DNA of 64,000 nucleotides from the NCBI GenBank assembly GCA_051209155.1, contig JBPJGB010000001.1; one strand, written 5' to 3'. This DNA comes from Actomonas sp051209155 (GTDB lineage: Bacteria > Verrucomicrobiota > Verrucomicrobiia > Opitutales > Opitutaceae). Numbering within the stretch: the first letter of the stretch is position 1; each line of letters opens with the position of its first letter. This document shows positions 53,624 to 61,485 of the stretch, piece by piece. The position numbers and the translations under genes were made by a program. The notes below the pieces were generated by a model. It had not been told where the DNA came from. It was given only the letters and a program-made list of their open reading frames with translations, and made no database searches.

Positions 53624-54811
53624 TTATTGGCGCCAGAGGTTCGGGAGGAACCGTTCGTGGAGGAGGTGGCGCCAGGTGGCCCAGTCGTGACCACCGTGAC
53701 CGCCGGCGTAATACTCGTGCTCAATGCCGTGGGCTTCGAGGGCCTTGATGAGGCCCTGCACCCGGGCATTGAAGAAGCCCTCGGCCTCGCGGGTGCCTTG
53801 GCCGACGAAGAGGTAGTCAATCTTGGCGTTGGCCTCGGGGTCGTTGAGGAAGTCGGCCAGCGTCTCCTCGGCGGTGACGTCGCCGGCGCTCAGCACCCCG
53901 AAGGAGCCGAAGAGATCGAGGTTGTTGAAGCCCACATACATGGTGTGGCGACCGCCCATGGAGAGGCCGGAAAGGGCGCGGCCGTGCGGACTGGCGATGG
54001 TGGAATAGTGGGCATCAACCAACGGGATCACGTGCTCCCGCATCTCGCGGGCGAAGATGTCGAAGGTCAGCTCCACGTGCTGCGGGTGGTTGCGGTGGAT
54101 GACCTGGTTGTTGGGGATGGCGATGATCATCGGTTCGGCGCGGCCCTCGGCGAGGAGGTTGTCCATGATGAAGTTGACGCGGCCGTCATACATCCAGTTG
54201 TGCGGCAGTTCGCCGCTGCCGCCGACGAGGTAGAGGACCGGGTAGGACCTGGTGCGATCGTATCCAGGGGGCGTATACACATAGAGGTCGCGTTCGCCGC
54301 CGGTGACTTGGGAGGTGTAGATGTGACGGGTGATGGCGCCGTGGGGAACCTCGCGGGCGTCGTAGTAGGCCGGACCGTCGCCGTGCACGATGAGCTGGCT
54401 GTAGGGCGGCATGCCGGTGAAGGAGGCCTGGGTGTTGTTGGGGTCGGCGACCTGGGCACCGTCGATGCGGAAGTGGTAGGCATACATGTCGGCCGGCACT
54501 GGACCGACCGTGACGGACCAAACGCCTTCGTCGCCCTTGGTGAAATAGAGGTGTTCGCCGCGGGCGATACCGAGTTCGGCGAGCAGGGCGCCACCGGAGA
54601 GCTCGACGGTGGTGGCCTCCGGGGCTTTGACGCGGAAGGTCACGGTGCGGTCGTCGTGCACCTCGGGGGAGTTGACGGCGGCGCTGAACGGGGTGAGGCC
54701 CTGGGTGTTGCGTTGCGGGTCCCAGTCGAGGTTGACGTTGGCCTGCTGGGCGGCGGCGGTGAGCGCGAACGCGGCCAGAGGCAGGAGGAGGAGGAGGCGG
54801 GGTGTTTTCAT
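53624..54811 (-). CDS. Secreted CE1-type esterase (paralogue C)
   Basis: 395 residues: signal peptide (KTPRLLLLLPLAAFALTAAA), N-terminal CBM48/Ig-like domain (about 45-150; VTFRVKAPEATTVELSGG), then the hydrolase: LYVYTPPGYDRTRSYPVLYL, Ser284 in LSGLSMGGRHTM, acid in VGQGTREAEG and His in GGHGGHDWATWRH. It resembles enterochelin-esterase-like/CE1 proteins of polysaccharide clusters. More diverged from A and B than they are from each other. It is 122 bp downstream of the DUF1593 gene on the same strand. Confidence 0.9.
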   Translation of the reverse strand: MKTPRLLLLLPLAAFALTAAAQQANVNLDWDPQRNTQGLTPFSAAVNSPEVHDDRTVTFRVKAPEATTVELSGGALLAELGIARGEHLYFTKGDEGVWSVTVGPVPADMYAYHFRIDGAQVADPNNTQASFTGMPPYSQLIVHGDGPAYYDAREVPHGAITRHIYTSQVTGGERDLYVYTPPGYDRTRSYPVLYLVGGSGELPHNWMYDGRVNFIMDNLLAEGRAEPMIIAIPNNQVIHRNHPQHVELTFDIFAREMREHVIPLVDAHYSTIASPHGRALSGLSMGGRHTMYVGFNNLDLFGSFGVLSAGDVTAEETLADFLNDPEANAKIDYLFVGQGTREAEGFFNARVQGLIKALEAHGIEHEYYAGGHGGHDWATWRHLLHERFLPNLWRQ

Positions 54812-54934
54812 GGTAAGATGGGAGGTGGTCGGTGGTAGCTGGTTGCTGGGGGAGAGATCGAGGGCGGATGCGGACTTTCGGACGGCGCGGGTGGAGCGGC
54901 TGCCGGAAACGCGGTCGGGACGTCCGCGTTCACC

Positions 54935-56389
54935 TCAAGGAATGATGGTGACGATGACGCGTTGGTAGCGGGTGAGCGCCGGGGCGCCTTTGTCGGTGAC
55001 GCGCAGAATGAAATGCGCGTCGCGTGGCTCGTCGACGGCGGGCATCTTGAAGGGGACGGCGTAGAGGTTGGGGGAACGGACGTGTGGTTTGATCTCCTCG
55101 GCCCAGCCGCCGACCTCGGGGTAGTGAAACCAGTAGTAGCTGAGGCTGTCGCCGTCGGGATCGGTGGTGCCGGCCGCGCTGAACTCAAACACCTCGCCGG
55201 CGCGCAGGGTGAGGCGGTCGGGGTGAGGCAGGCGGGGAACCGGCGGGTGATTGGCCGCGGCGTAGGCGTGGGTGGTCCAGTCCATGCGCGCGGCAAAGTC
55301 GTTCTGGAAATCAGTGCGCCAGCGCCAGAGCGTGACGCGAGGGCCGGAGAAGGTTTCGGTGCCGGGATGGGTGGCGCGGCCGAACTCTGAGGTCACGAGC
55401 GGGGTGTGCGTATCAGAGGCGTTGGTCCAGATCGGGCGGGTCTCGGGTTCGTAGGGGATGCCGATGAAGCCGTTGAGATCGAGCGTGGCGGGATCGGGAA
55501 TCTTGAGTTCGTAGCGGCCGCCCCAGCCGCCCCAGTCGGGGTGCTCCGGCACGCTGAGGCCGTTGGGGATGAGGTTGAGGAAGGCCGGCGTGTCGCCCTC
55601 CAGCCCGTAGGCAACATCCGGATACGCGGCGCCGAGCGGGCCGTGGCCCTGCTGCAGGTGCCGGGCGAGCCACGAGTTGCTCACGACGGTGTTGTCGGCG
55701 CCGGTCATGTCGCGGGTGATGGCGATCCAGATGCTGGCGCCGTAGCCGCCGGGGCTGACGATGTAGTGAAGGTCGGGGAACTCCCGGCGGATCCACGGGC
55801 CGGTGTTGTCCTGATCGGAAATGGTGTAGACGCGGAGCTTCGCGAGGAGGCGAGCGGCTTCGGCCGGCGGTTCGGTGGCGCGGATCGTGTGCAGCGCTTG
55901 CGCGAGGGTGTTGACGCCGCCCCACACGGAGACCCACACCGGGCGCGGATCGTCGGCTTTGGCGGCGGCGATGATGGCGGCGGAGCCGGACGTATCCTGA
56001 CCGTCGCCGACGGCTTCGAGTCCGGCGTGCGGTTGGCCGGCACGGACGAGGGCGTGGAGTTGCGCGGCGGTGGGATAGCCCGGTTCGTGCAACAGCAGGT
56101 TGGGCTGCACTTGGCCGTAAACATCAATGAGGGCGTGAATCGACTCCGGGTGGACGGCGTGGCGCTGGTGCACCGAGGTGGTCGCGACCAGCGCCTCGAT
56201 GTCGATCTGGTTGGCGTAGAGCAGCAGGCGGATGAGCGACTGGGTGTCGTCCGGATCGGCTTCGATGTCGGTGAGGACGATGAGGCGCTGTTTGGCGGGC
56301 GGCGGCGGCGTGTCGGCGGCGAGGGCGCGCGGCGCGCAAACGAGGCTGGCGAGCGCGAGGGCGCTAAGAACGGGACGAAGCAAAACCAT
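54935..56389 (-). CDS. Secreted DUF1593 (nucleoside-hydrolase-like) protein
   Basis: 484 residues from the ATG at 56389 (signal peptide VLLRPVLSALALASLVCAPRALA). The N-terminal part has the nucleoside-hydrolase-type Asp cluster TDIEADPDDTQSLIRLLLYAN, plus VWVSVWGGVNTLAQAL. The C-terminal part (about 400-484) is an Ig-like domain (FEFSAAGTTDPDGDSLSYYW). Matches the DUF1593/Sde0182 family, found in polysaccharide-degrading bacteria and related by fold to inosine-uridine hydrolases. The true substrate is not established; an N- or O-glycoside is likely. Confidence 0.88.
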   Translation of the reverse strand: MVLLRPVLSALALASLVCAPRALAADTPPPPAKQRLIVLTDIEADPDDTQSLIRLLLYANQIDIEALVATTSVHQRHAVHPESIHALIDVYGQVQPNLLLHEPGYPTAAQLHALVRAGQPHAGLEAVGDGQDTSGSAAIIAAAKADDPRPVWVSVWGGVNTLAQALHTIRATEPPAEAARLLAKLRVYTISDQDNTGPWIRREFPDLHYIVSPGGYGASIWIAITRDMTGADNTVVSNSWLARHLQQGHGPLGAAYPDVAYGLEGDTPAFLNLIPNGLSVPEHPDWGGWGGRYELKIPDPATLDLNGFIGIPYEPETRPIWTNASDTHTPLVTSEFGRATHPGTETFSGPRVTLWRWRTDFQNDFAARMDWTTHAYAAANHPPVPRLPHPDRLTLRAGEVFEFSAAGTTDPDGDSLSYYWFHYPEVGGWAEEIKPHVRSPNLYAVPFKMPAVDEPRDAHFILRVTDKGAPALTRYQRVIVTIIP

Positions 56390-56537
56390 GACGGCGGGGT
56401 GGGGTGGGGCGGACAACGAGGAGCAAAGCATCACGTCAGTTGGCGGGGCAGCAAAACGCTTGATAACCGTAAAACGTGAGGCGGGGCGATGGCTTCCGTT
56501 TGGCAAGGGGCGGCCGAAACGCCAAGGTCGTTGCACC

Positions 56538-57020
56538 ATGCCCCACTTTGTCGTGACCCGCACCTCTCGCCTGAGCGCCGAAACGATCGGCGAAGGCATC
56601 TTTGACCTGGCAAACTGGGCGACCTTCACCGGCTACGGACCGATCCCCGGCATCGCGCGGGTGTCCAAGCGCAACGACGCGGCGCGGGTGGGCACGATCT
56701 TCGAGGTGGAGAACACCGATGGCTCGACTCATCGCGAAACCGTGGTCGCCTACGAACCCGGACGGCGACTGGAGCTGCGCATGGATCACTTTTCCGCACC
56801 GCTCAATCGGATAGCTGAGGCGTTTCATGAACGGTGGACCTTTGCAACCACGGCCGAAGGCTGTGTTGTGCAGCGCCATTTCGACCTGAAACCCAAGGGG
56901 CTGACGGGCCGCGTGCAGTTGGCCATGGTGGCGCCGTTGCTGAAACAGGCGGTGGGTCGCCACATGGATCGGATTCTCGCAGCGCCCGGTGGGTCGGGCG
57001 ACGGTGGCGCCAACTCGTGA
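56538..57020 (+). CDS. SRPBCC-family protein
   Basis: 160 residues. The START/polyketide-cyclase-like fold pattern is visible: HFVVTRTSRLSAETIGEGIFDLANWATFTGYG, GTIFEVENTDGSTHRETVVAYEPGRRLELRM, then ERWTFATTAEGCVVQRHFDL and a long C-terminal helix (VAPLLKQAVGRHMDRIL). Such proteins bind small hydrophobic ligands; the ligand is unknown. It is divergent from the DUF1593 gene and 105 bp before the GMC gene. Confidence 0.8.
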   Translation: MPHFVVTRTSRLSAETIGEGIFDLANWATFTGYGPIPGIARVSKRNDAARVGTIFEVENTDGSTHRETVVAYEPGRRLELRMDHFSAPLNRIAEAFHERWTFATTAEGCVVQRHFDLKPKGLTGRVQLAMVAPLLKQAVGRHMDRILAAPGGSGDGGANS

Positions 57021-57125
57021 CACCCTTGTCCCGAAGATAAAATGACCGTCCGCAAGCTTGGCGGTTGTTTCACGCGCGGGTCTGCGTTTGGCTGGCGACC
57101 TTCGGCACCCAACCCCTTTCACCCC

Positions 57126-58841
57126 ATGCCTACGATTCAAGGAAAAGCGAAAGCGCAGAACACCTATGATGCGATCGTGGTCGGCTCCGGTATCTCCGGT
57201 GGCTGGGCCGCCAAGGAACTCACCGAGCGCGGTCTCAACACGCTCCTGCTTGAACGCGGACGCGACGTGCCGCACGGCGAATACCCGACCGCCTTCACCG
57301 AAATCTGGGACCTGCCCAATCGTGACAACATCACGCCGGCGACGCGCGCACGGAAGCCGAAGCAGAGCCGCACGGGTTACACCACCAAGCCATCCTCCGA
57401 GCACTGGTTCGTCGACGACATCGACCACCCCTATTCCGAGACCAAGCGTTTCGACTGGATGCGTGGTTATCAGGTCGGCGGTCGTTCGCTCACTTGGGGC
57501 CGCCAGTCCTACCGCTTCAGCGACCTCGATTTTGAAGCCAACGCCCGGGATGGCTTTGGCGTGGATTGGCCGATCCGTTACGCCGACATCGCGCCGTGGT
57601 ATGACCACGTGGAGCGCTTCGCCGGGATTTCCGGTTCGAAGGAGGGACTGCCGCAATTGCCCGATGGCCAGTTCTTGCCGCCGATGGAGCTGCGTTGTGT
57701 GGAGAAACACGCGGCCGAGAAGGTGAACGCGGCGTTCCCGGAACGTCACATCATCATCGGCCGTGCCGCCAACCTCACTCAGCCCCACAACGGCCGGGGC
57801 AACTGCCAGTCGCGCGACCGCTGCATGCGCGGGTGTCCGTTTGGCGCCTACTTCTCGTCCAACAGTGCCACGCTGCCGGCGGCCTACGCCACCGGTCGGC
57901 TTACGCTGCGGCCCTTCTCCGTCGTGGCCGAGCTGTTGCACGACGCCGATGCCGGCCGGGCGACGGGCGTGCGTGTCATCGACACGCAGACCCATGAGGC
58001 GATCGACTACCACGCCAAGGTCATCTTCCTCTGCGCCTCGGCCATCGGTTCGACGCAGATCCTGATGCAATCGAAGTCCGATCGTTTCCCCGAGGGCTTC
58101 GGCAACGATTCCGGGGAGCTCGGCCACAACCTGATGGACCATCACTTTCAAGTGGGCGCCACCGGCCGCTTCGATGGGTTTCATGATCGCTACTACCGTG
58201 GTCGTCGGCCCAACGGTGTTTACGTCCCGCGCTTCCGCAATCTGGGCGACAAGGCCACGCGCCAGAAGGACTACGTGCGCGGCTTCGGCTACCAGGGTGG
58301 CGCGTCCCGGGACAACTGGGCGCGCGGCGTGGCCGAGCTCTCGCGGGTCGGGGCCGATCTCAAGGCCGACCTCATTGAACCCGGTCCGTGGCGCATGGGC
58401 CTCGGCGCATGGGGCGAGCACCTGCCCTATCACGACAACCAGATGACGCTCGATACCACGAACGTCGACCAATGGGGGCTGCCCACCGTCAACTTCGACT
58501 GCGAGTTCAAGGCCAACGAAAAGGCCATGCGCAAGGACATGCGGGCGGCCGCCGAGGAGATTCTCGATGCCGCCGGGTTCACCGATATCGGCGGTTGGGA
58601 CGATCCCAACAACTCGCCGGGTCTTTGTATTCACGAAATGGGCACGGCGCGGATGGGCCGCGATCCGAAGACCAGCGTGCTCAATGGCCACAACCAGGTG
58701 CACGCCGCGCCGAACGTTTTTGTGACCGACGGCGCCTGCATGACCTCGTCCTCCTGCGTGAACCCCAGCCTCACCTACATGGCCCTCACCGCCCGCGCCG
58801 CGGCGCACGCGGTCGATGAGCTCAACCGCCACAACCTCTGA
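57126..58841 (+). CDS. GMC-family FAD-dependent oxidoreductase (glucoside 3-dehydrogenase-like)
   Basis: 571 residues. FAD-binding loop DAIVVGSGISGGWAAKELTERG, with Glu in LLLERGRD; GYQVGGRSLTWGRQSYRF; a cysteine-containing segment GNCQSRDRCMRGCPFGAYF; and C-terminal HEMGTARMG with VTDGACMTSSSCVNPSLTYMALT, the conserved His/Asn active-site end of GMC enzymes. No signal peptide of its own. The adjacent small gene encodes a Tat-type subunit of the gluconate 2-dehydrogenase subunit 3 family. The pair matches known glucoside 3-dehydrogenases, where the flavoprotein is exported with its small partner. Confidence 0.92.
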   Translation: MPTIQGKAKAQNTYDAIVVGSGISGGWAAKELTERGLNTLLLERGRDVPHGEYPTAFTEIWDLPNRDNITPATRARKPKQSRTGYTTKPSSEHWFVDDIDHPYSETKRFDWMRGYQVGGRSLTWGRQSYRFSDLDFEANARDGFGVDWPIRYADIAPWYDHVERFAGISGSKEGLPQLPDGQFLPPMELRCVEKHAAEKVNAAFPERHIIIGRAANLTQPHNGRGNCQSRDRCMRGCPFGAYFSSNSATLPAAYATGRLTLRPFSVVAELLHDADAGRATGVRVIDTQTHEAIDYHAKVIFLCASAIGSTQILMQSKSDRFPEGFGNDSGELGHNLMDHHFQVGATGRFDGFHDRYYRGRRPNGVYVPRFRNLGDKATRQKDYVRGFGYQGGASRDNWARGVAELSRVGADLKADLIEPGPWRMGLGAWGEHLPYHDNQMTLDTTNVDQWGLPTVNFDCEFKANEKAMRKDMRAAAEEILDAAGFTDIGGWDDPNNSPGLCIHEMGTARMGRDPKTSVLNGHNQVHAAPNVFVTDGACMTSSSCVNPSLTYMALTARAAAHAVDELNRHNL

Positions 58842-58862
58842 TTCCTTTCAGGATTTCGAAAC

Positions 58863-59417
58863 ATGATGACTCGTCGCGAAGCCATTCAACGCACGGCCGC
58901 CCTGCTCGGCCTCAGCCTTTCCCCCGCTGCGCTCACCCGCGTGTTGGCGCAAGCGCAGTCCACCGCCGCGGCCGGTCCGCAATACCTGTCGGCCACGCAC
59001 TTTGCCCTCACCACGGCCGTCGCCGATACCCTGCTGCCCCGCACCGACACGCCCGGCGCGAGCGACGTGGGCGTGCCGGCCTTCATGGATCTGAGCTACG
59101 GGGAGTATTATTCGGCCGCGCAACGCGAGCTGTTTGCCATCGGACTCATGCGCCTGAATCAGGCCAGCACCGTGGCGCACGACCGCGCGTTCATCGAGCT
59201 GAATGACAGCGAAAAGGCGATTTTCCTGAGTGCCTACGGCGCCGAGGCAGCTGACGACAATCGCGCGTTTTTGCTGCTCTTTCGCCGCACCGCCATGCTC
59301 GGTTTCTACACCTCCGAAGAGGTGAGCAAAACGATGTTCAACTACGATCCGATTCCGGGTCGCCTTGATGCCGATATCCCGCTCGCCGAAGTCGGCGGCA
59401 AAGCCTGGTCCTCCTGA
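58863..59417 (+). CDS. Gluconate 2-dehydrogenase subunit 3-family protein
   Basis: 184 residues, 21 bp after the GMC gene. The N-terminus MMTRREAIQRTAALLGLSLS has a twin-arginine-like signal. The remainder is helical with LTTAVADTLLPRTDTPGASDVGVPAFMD and the terminal YDPIPGRLDADIPLAEVGGKAW, a conserved ending for this family. It probably acts as the small, export-carrying subunit of the GMC dehydrogenase. Confidence 0.9.
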   Translation: MMTRREAIQRTAALLGLSLSPAALTRVLAQAQSTAAAGPQYLSATHFALTTAVADTLLPRTDTPGASDVGVPAFMDLSYGEYYSAAQRELFAIGLMRLNQASTVAHDRAFIELNDSEKAIFLSAYGAEAADDNRAFLLLFRRTAMLGFYTSEEVSKTMFNYDPIPGRLDADIPLAEVGGKAWSS

Positions 59418-59435
59418 GTCCCGCTAGTCTACCCC

Positions 59436-60578
59436 ATGAAAAAATCCCCGTCCCTCTTCTGGCTGAGTGCGCTGCTGTGCGCCTCGCCGCTTTTCGCCAA
59501 CGACGACACCCCAGCTCCAGCCGACGACTGGGTGTCGATGTCCTCGAATCAGATGGACAATCTATACCCGATGGTGAACTCGGAGCGGCGGGTGAAGTTT
59601 CGCATCGACGCACCCGAGGCGACGGCGGTGGGGGTGAGTTTTCGCGACAGCAGCGAATTCACCAAGGGCGAAGACGGGGCGTGGTATGGTGTCACCCGGC
59701 CGCTTGATGAGGGCTTCCATTATTACACCATCAAGATCGACGGCGCCGACGTGCCGGACCCCAAGAGCAAGATGTATTTTGGCGCCATGCGCTGGGGCAG
59801 CGCGATCGAGATTCCGGCGCATGACGAAGCGTTTTACACGATCCAGCAGGTGCCGCACGGGCAGCTGCGCGAGATCTTTTTCCATTCACCCAGCACGCAG
59901 AGCGAACGTCGCGCGTTCGTCTATACTCCGCCCGGCTATGACCAGAATCCGGACCGGCGGTATCCGGTGCTCTATTTGCAGCACGGGTGGGGCGAAAACG
60001 AATACGGCTGGGGCAACCAGGGGCGGGCGCCGGTGATCATGGACAACCTCATCGCAGCGGGTGAGGTGGAGCCCTTCATCATCGTGATGACTTACGGCAT
60101 GACCAACCACATCCGCTTTGGCGGTATGTCGGAGTTCCGGATCGAGGACTTTGAAACGGTGCTGGTCGACGAGCTGATTCCCTATGTTGATGCGCATTTC
60201 CGCACCATGGCCGATCAACCGCACCGCGCCATGGCCGGCCTCTCGATGGGCGGCATGGAGACGAAGCAGATCACCCTGCGCAATCTCGACGTGTTTTCCC
60301 ACATCGGCCTGTTCAGTGGCGGCAGCATCAGCCCCGAGGACATCGCTGACTTGGAGGCCTTCAAGGCGGCGAACAAACTCGTGTTCGTGAGTTACGGCAG
60401 CCGCGAAGTGGAAGGCGATCGCCCGCGTCGGCGTGGTCCGCATCCGGAGGAGGCCACCAAGGCCCTCGCGGCCACCGGCGTGAACACGCACTATTACGTG
60501 TCGCCCGAAACCGCCCACGAGTGGCAGTCCTGGCGCCGCAGCCTCAAGGAGCTCGCGCCGCTGTTGTTCCGGAATTGA
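59436..60578 (+). CDS. Secreted CE1-type esterase (paralogue D)
   Basis: 380 residues: signal peptide (KKSPSLFWLSALLCASPLFA), CBM48/Ig-like N-terminal domain (about 45-125; VKFRIDAPEATAVGVSFRD), hydrolase with AFVYTPPGYDQNPDRRYPVLY, LQHGWGENEYGWGNQG, Ser270 in MAGLSMGGMET and His in SPETAHEWQSWRR. The acid is probably in VSYGSREVEGD. It is 18 bp after the dehydrogenase subunit gene, so this esterase is co-transcribed with a sugar dehydrogenase, unlike paralogues A-C. Confidence 0.9.
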   Translation: MKKSPSLFWLSALLCASPLFANDDTPAPADDWVSMSSNQMDNLYPMVNSERRVKFRIDAPEATAVGVSFRDSSEFTKGEDGAWYGVTRPLDEGFHYYTIKIDGADVPDPKSKMYFGAMRWGSAIEIPAHDEAFYTIQQVPHGQLREIFFHSPSTQSERRAFVYTPPGYDQNPDRRYPVLYLQHGWGENEYGWGNQGRAPVIMDNLIAAGEVEPFIIVMTYGMTNHIRFGGMSEFRIEDFETVLVDELIPYVDAHFRTMADQPHRAMAGLSMGGMETKQITLRNLDVFSHIGLFSGGSISPEDIADLEAFKAANKLVFVSYGSREVEGDRPRRRGPHPEEATKALAATGVNTHYYVSPETAHEWQSWRRSLKELAPLLFRN

Positions 60579-60674
60579 GCGGCCGCAAGGTGGACCCCAA
60601 TCATCGCAATCGGTGCGCCTAGCATCGTGACCCTCCGTTCGCAGTGCCCTATCGTTGGTGCTGCGATGGAAGGA

Positions 60675-61172
60675 TCAGGACTGCGTTTGCAGCAGGTCGG
60701 TGAGGTCAAGCGGGCGCGTGAACATGGCCAGGTTGCCGTCGGCATCGACCGGCCATTCGGACTGGGGGCGATCCCAATAAAGTTCGACGCCGTTGTGATC
60801 GGGGTCCTGCAGGTAGAGCGCCTGGCTCACGCCGTGGTCGGCGGCGCCGTCGAGCGCGATGCCGGCGGTCTGGAGGCGTCGCAGGGCATCGGCGAGATCG
60901 GCGCGGGTCGGATAGAGAATGGCCAGATGATAGAGTCCTGTGCGACCCGGCGGCGGCGGAGAAGCGCCGGCACTTTCCCATGTGTTGAGCCCGATGTGAT
61001 GATGGTAACCGCCGGCCGAGATGAAGGCGGCCTGCGCGCCATAGCGTTGGGTTACTTCGAAACCGAGGACCCCGCAGTAAAAGTCGAGGGCGCGGGTGAG
61101 GTCGGCGACCTTGAGGTGCACGTGACCAATGGAAACCTGTGGTGAAATCGGACGAACCGGAGCGGTGGACAT
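60675..61172 (-). CDS. VOC-family (glyoxalase/extradiol dioxygenase-like) protein
   Basis: 165 residues from the ATG at 61172. The first VOC half is complete: VSIGHVHLKVADLTRALDFYCGVLGFEV, metal His in GHVHLKV, YHHHIGLNTWES with the second metal residue, LYHLAILYPTRADLADAL and LYLQDPDHNGVELYWDRP with the terminal Glu. Resembles the N-terminal part of CatE-type catechol 2,3-dioxygenases; a single-domain length makes a glyoxalase-type function equally possible. Confidence 0.85.
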   Translation of the reverse strand: MSTAPVRPISPQVSIGHVHLKVADLTRALDFYCGVLGFEVTQRYGAQAAFISAGGYHHHIGLNTWESAGASPPPPGRTGLYHLAILYPTRADLADALRRLQTAGIALDGAADHGVSQALYLQDPDHNGVELYWDRPQSEWPVDADGNLAMFTRPLDLTDLLQTQS

Positions 61173-61304
61173 CAGGTCACCAGATGTTGGTTGCGGTATT
61201 TCGCAACGCCGCAGTCGCGAGAGCGCGACGAGTGCAGGACCTCGGTGAGACGCTCGCCCCCGCCCCCGAGGGATGCGGGCGGATACGGATAGGCAGCGAT
61301 GTTT

Positions 61305-61445
61305 TTTAACCACGGATGGACACGGATGAGCACCAATGGGGACTGGTGATCGGAGATCTGTGGTGAAACCAACGTTGGAGTGGATCTGCGTTTCTCTGCG
61401 TCATCTGCGGTTGGATTTCTTTGACCACAGAGGGGGCAAAGGAAC
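61305..61445. repeat. Inverted repeats, family I, in a gene-free stretch
   Basis: ACCACGGATGGACACGGATG (61310-61329) and the downstream GAGATCTGTGGTGAAACC are complementary in their outer parts. A second set, ATCTGCGTTTCTCTGCGTCA then TCTGCGGTTGG (about 61384-61414), is the ACGCAGA variant of the same unit, and ACCACAGAG follows. The 313 bp from 61173 to 61485 contain no gene. It lies between two minus-strand genes. Confidence 0.65.
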
Positions 61446-61485
61446 GCAGCGTGGGACGGAGGAGGGGCAACGCCGCGCCCCAATT

